A stretch of DNA of 64,000 nt, taken from the NCBI GenBank assembly GCA_965226435.1, contig CBDDCY010000009.1:372001-436000 (forward strand), written 5' to 3'. Source of the DNA: UBA6623 sp965226435. Its GTDB lineage: Bacteria; Acidobacteriota; Terriglobia; Bryobacterales; UBA6623. Numbering within the stretch: position 1 is the stretch's first letter; every line of letters begins with the position of its first letter. A model generated the notes under the pieces. It did not search any database and was not told where the DNA came from. It saw only the letters and a program-made list of their open reading frames with translations. This document shows positions 61,488 through 64,000 of this stretch, one piece after another. The position numbers and the translations under genes are program-made.

Positions 61488-62087
61488 TCAACCCACTACC
61501 GAGAGAACCTGCCCCAACGACGGGGCCTCACTCTGCCCGAAAGCGTCGGCCGCCTGACGCTGGTTATGGTCATCGAGTTCCTCCCGGTTTTTCGCCGCCA
61601 ACTCCTGTCGCGCGGCCTGTTCCATCTGAGACGCTTGGGCGGCCACGGCGCGGTCTTGCCCTGAAGGGTTGGCCGGCGCATTGGCGGCGGCGCGAATCTG
61701 TTGGGCTTTCTGAATCGTCCTGGCCGGGTCTCCCGAGACCGGGGATGTGTCGATCGAGACTTCGCCCCCCACCGCGTACTGCCGGCCGTCGGGACCGGTG
61801 ACGAACGTGAATGAGACACCCCGTGCCAAGCCGCCGGCCGCCGCCAAGTGGGCCTGCTCATGGCCCCGCACTTGGCGGTCGGTCTGCTGAAGTTCGAGGA
61901 CAATCCGCCGATCGTCGGGGGTCAGGCCGCCGGGCGAGGAGGCTTCCTGTCCCGCCGCCGCGGCGTGTAGCGAGACTTTCAGGGGGGCTTCAGCGGATGA
62001 CTCGTCAGCGCGGCGCGGCCCTCGGCCGCTCGCCGAAAGCAGCTCGGGAAACGCCGCCAATGACGCGCTGGAAGTCGCGGAGAGCAC
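61488..62087 (-). CDS. SprA-family putative metalloprotease
   Basis: A 199-residue protein. The central RQVRGHEQAHLAAAGG carries an HExxH zinc motif, then FTFVTGPDGRQYAVGGEVSIDTSPV, PARTIQKAQQIRAAANAPANPSGQDRAVAAQASQMEQ, as in the SprA-related / CJM1_0395 putative metalloprotease family. A disordered N-terminal region of about 60 residues precedes it. There is no signal peptide, and proteolysis is unproven for the family. Confidence 0.8.
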   Translation of the reverse strand: MLSATSSASLAAFPELLSASGRGPRRADESSAEAPLKVSLHAAAAGQEASSPGGLTPDDRRIVLELQQTDRQVRGHEQAHLAAAGGLARGVSFTFVTGPDGRQYAVGGEVSIDTSPVSGDPARTIQKAQQIRAAANAPANPSGQDRAVAAQASQMEQAARQELAAKNREELDDHNQRQAADAFGQSEAPSLGQVLSVVG

Positions 62088-62218
62088 GAAGAATAGTCCT
62101 TCCCAAGCTCCTCATCGGCCCCGGTGCGCGGAAGACAGCCTGTTTTCGTAAGACCGGGCGTTTCCATTCGACGCCCGAACAGCGCGCCCGGCTCCTGCTT
62201 CGCTACTCTGAAACGCAC

Positions 62219-63145
62219 ATGAGCGATTCCCGGCGGACTGATTTTTCTTCGAAAGCGATCGTCGTCACCGGCGGCGGACGCGGCATCGGCCTGGGGCTGG
62301 CCCGTGAGTTGGCCTCGCGCGGAGCGGCCGTCGTCATCAACGACAACGGTGTCGAGCTCGACGGGGGGCCCGGTGACGAGAACGTCGCCGAAGCCGCCGC
62401 CCTGGCGATCCGCAATGACGGCGGGCGTGGGGTCTCTTCCGCCCTTTCGATCGCCGATCCCTCGACCGCCGCCGCGCTCGTCGAGACAGCCCTCGCCCAA
62501 TTCGGTCGACTCGACGGCTGGGTCAATGCCGCCACGATCACGCGCGACCGCATGTTGTTCAACATGAGCGACGAGGAATGGTCCGAGGTGCGTAACGTCG
62601 ACCTCGACGGAACGTTCTACGGTATGCGTGCCGCCTTGCGGCATATGAAGCAGCAAAAAGCGGGCCGTCTCGTCAACCTGATTTCCACTTCGGGATTGAT
62701 CGGCAACTTCGGCCAGGCCAACTACGCCGCCTCGAAAGCCGGAGCCTTCGCGCTCACCCGCGTCGCCGCGCTCGAGATGCGGCGCTACGGGGTCGCGGTC
62801 AACTGCGTCGCCCCCTTCGCGCACACTCGCATGACCGAAAGCATCAAAGGCGTGACGCCCGAGCAGCAGGCCTATTTGGAAAAGGCCCGCCAGGCGAAGG
62901 TCGAGCACATCCTTCCGTTTCTGGTTTACCTGCTCGGCGACGAATCGGCTGACGTCAGCGGCCAAATCTTCGGGATGCGTGGTTGCGAGGTTTTTCTATT
63001 CTCCCAACCCCGCCCGGTCCGGACTCTCGCCAGGCCCGGCGGTTGGGACGATCGTTCGGCGGCCGAGGCCGTCGCCGATCTCAGCAAGGATTTCGTTCCG
63101 ATCGAAACCGACCTGGAACTCTTTCAAAGCGACCCGGTTGTATAA
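62219..63145 (+). CDS. SDR-family enzyme with a C-terminal extension (MFE-2-like)
   Basis: A 308-residue SDR. Cofactor loop VVTGGGRGIGLGLARELASRGA, a long VVINDNGVELDGGPGDENVAEAAA typical of peroxisomal-type 3-hydroxyacyl-CoA dehydrogenases, Ser in LISTSGLIG and YAASK for the catalytic pair. The NNAG motif is replaced by VNAATITRD. Beyond SDR length come 60 more residues (GGWDDRSAAEAVADLSKDF). Likely role in acyl-CoA oxidation with the next gene. ATG 62219. Confidence 0.87.
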   Translation: MSDSRRTDFSSKAIVVTGGGRGIGLGLARELASRGAAVVINDNGVELDGGPGDENVAEAAALAIRNDGGRGVSSALSIADPSTAAALVETALAQFGRLDGWVNAATITRDRMLFNMSDEEWSEVRNVDLDGTFYGMRAALRHMKQQKAGRLVNLISTSGLIGNFGQANYAASKAGAFALTRVAALEMRRYGVAVNCVAPFAHTRMTESIKGVTPEQQAYLEKARQAKVEHILPFLVYLLGDESADVSGQIFGMRGCEVFLFSQPRPVRTLARPGGWDDRSAAEAVADLSKDFVPIETDLELFQSDPVV

Positions 63146-63166
63146 AATACGGGTAGGGGATCATGC

Positions 63167-63919
63167 ATGGGAACGAACGGAAACCCTTTCACCGGACCGG
63201 TTGAAGACGCCGCCGCCGCCCTAGCCGTGGGCCAAGAATACCAGGCCGCGGTGTCGAAAATCGTCACGAGCCACACCGTCAACGAACTCTACGGAGCGCG
63301 GGTTTTCGACGAACCCGCCATCGCTCTCGCGCCCAATCCCTACGAAAAATGGCTGACCTGCCGTATCGCGATGGAAGAATACGGCCACCATGTGCGTTTT
63401 CGCCGACTCGCCGACGATTTGGGGATCGCCGCGGAAAAGCTCGACGCCGGCTCCGGACGCCACCTAAGCATCTTCGAATATCCGCTGGAATCGTGGCCCG
63501 ACTTCTTGGCGATCAAGGCGCTGGCCGATTTGGCCGAAATTCTGCAAATCGAAGACTTGCTGGAATGCTCCTATACGCCGCTCAAGGTCGTCGCCCGCGA
63601 GACCATGCCGGAGGAGAAATTCCACGCCGGCTTCGGCCGCAACCGCCTCGACGAACTCCGCGCGACGCCTGAAGGGAAACAGCAGGCGCAGGATTCGATC
63701 AATCGTTATTTCCCGGTGATGCTGCCGTTTTTCGGCCGCCGCGATTCCCGCAACAACGAAATGTTTCGCCGCTGGGGCGTCAAGCAGAGAACGAATGGCT
63801 TTATGCGAGGCGACTACATCGCCCGCGTCCGCGAAATGACCGCGGCGCTAGGGCTGGAGATGCCGCCCGTCCCCGATGACTACGCTCCCGACGTAGCCGA
63901 GTTCGAAGCCGCCTCGTAA
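63167..63919 (+). CDS. PaaA/PaaC-like di-iron protein (phenylacetic-acid catabolic type)
   Basis: A 250-residue ferritin-like protein. Candidate iron ligands: Glu in VNELYGARVF, Glu and His in RIAMEEYGHHVRF, Glu in DLAEILQIEDLLECSY and ETMPEEKFHAGFGR. This is the arrangement of the monooxygenase subunit PaaA or its catalytically silent partner PaaC; which one cannot be told. In PaaABCE it epoxidises phenylacetyl-CoA. It lies 21 bp after the SDR, a spacing that suggests one operon, but no other paa gene is within the window. Confidence 0.8.
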   Translation: MGTNGNPFTGPVEDAAAALAVGQEYQAAVSKIVTSHTVNELYGARVFDEPAIALAPNPYEKWLTCRIAMEEYGHHVRFRRLADDLGIAAEKLDAGSGRHLSIFEYPLESWPDFLAIKALADLAEILQIEDLLECSYTPLKVVARETMPEEKFHAGFGRNRLDELRATPEGKQQAQDSINRYFPVMLPFFGRRDSRNNEMFRRWGVKQRTNGFMRGDYIARVREMTAALGLEMPPVPDDYAPDVAEFEAAS

Positions 63920-63932
63920 GCCCCGGTGTGGA

Positions 63933-64000
63933 TCAGCCCCAAAACTCCCCGATAGCCCGGTTCACCTCGGCCGGCGCCTCCATCTGCGCCATGTGACCTT
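63933..64000 (-). CDS. C-terminal end of an alpha/beta-hydrolase (partial)
   Basis: The minus strand from the right edge reads GHMAQMEAPAEVNRAIGEF, then W-G and a TGA at 63933-63935. This is the classical end of an alpha/beta-hydrolase with the catalytic His in the first G-H and the M-E-x-P-x-E-V-N cap helix. Only about 22 codons are inside the window. It converges with the PaaA-like gene. Too short for a substrate guess. Confidence 0.75.
   Translation of the reverse strand, partial: GHMAQMEAPAEVNRAIGEFWG

Noticed and set aside
1..64000. CRISPR arrays or cas genes
   Set aside because: No regularly spaced repeats or Cas motifs were seen in either strand.

Overview
The window looks like a chromosomal segment of a GC-rich member of the Acidobacteriota, probably near the Solibacter/Bryobacter group. 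This is inferred from gene content: a secreted Ig-repeat protein ending in a TIGR03437-type domain (a family named for Solibacter), a PSD1/DUF1549/DUF1553 cytochrome with its DUF1501 partner, a GH127 glycosidase, a DUF1080 protein and a small AT-hook protein. No rRNA or ribosomal protein genes are present to confirm this. There is one tRNA gene (tRNA-Leu, anticodon CAG) and no CRISPR array was seen.

Layout. 0.25-7.7 kb: three overlapping genes forming the distal tail module of a siphophage-, GTA- or prophage-like element. 7.8-10.7 kb: a secreted protein with a perfect 126-bp internal duplication, hisA, and small DUF1801, VOC and YjbQ genes. 10.8-15.6 kb: the DUF1501 / PSD1-cytochrome pair. 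15.8-19.6 kb: a decayed Lon-protease/universal-stress-protein operon. The Lon gene has frameshifts and seems to lack its centre; the Usp gene is split by an IS630 element. 19.8-25.4 kb: a receiver-like protein, a membrane protein and an NtrY/NtrX two-component system. 25.5-31.1 kb: DinB, DUF1080, GH127, a toxin-antitoxin pair, tRNA-Leu and an NADP-dependent oxidoreductase.

31.15-33.65 kb: an intact-looking 2,488-bp IS1595-family transposon with near-perfect inverted ends and an exact 8-bp target duplication. Its three genes overlap by 4 bp each: transposase, a DNA cytosine methyltransferase fused to an HNH nuclease, and a 76-residue protein whose last residues are encoded by the terminal inverted repeat. 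This is the most unusual system in the window.

33.7-36.9 kb: a lipoprotein and two exported alpha/alpha-toroid proteins. 37.4-42.7 kb: a large secreted Ig-repeat gene split by an IS256 element; precise removal restores its frame, though a second frameshift remains. 42.8-54 kb: metabolic and envelope genes (SDRs, MauE-thioredoxin fusion, aldo/keto reductase, GT2-GT4 fusion, S9 peptidase, argS). 54-64 kb: a MutT-like Nudix enzyme, aroA, a UxaA-type dehydratase with a GAF protein, a GT4 enzyme, a metallophosphatase, a SprA-like metalloprotease, an SDR with a PaaA-like di-iron protein, and the last codons of an alpha/beta hydrolase.

Three IS families lie within 25 kb, and several neighbouring genes are broken, so this stretch appears to be in active decay and turnover. 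All family assignments were made by reading motifs; no database search was run.
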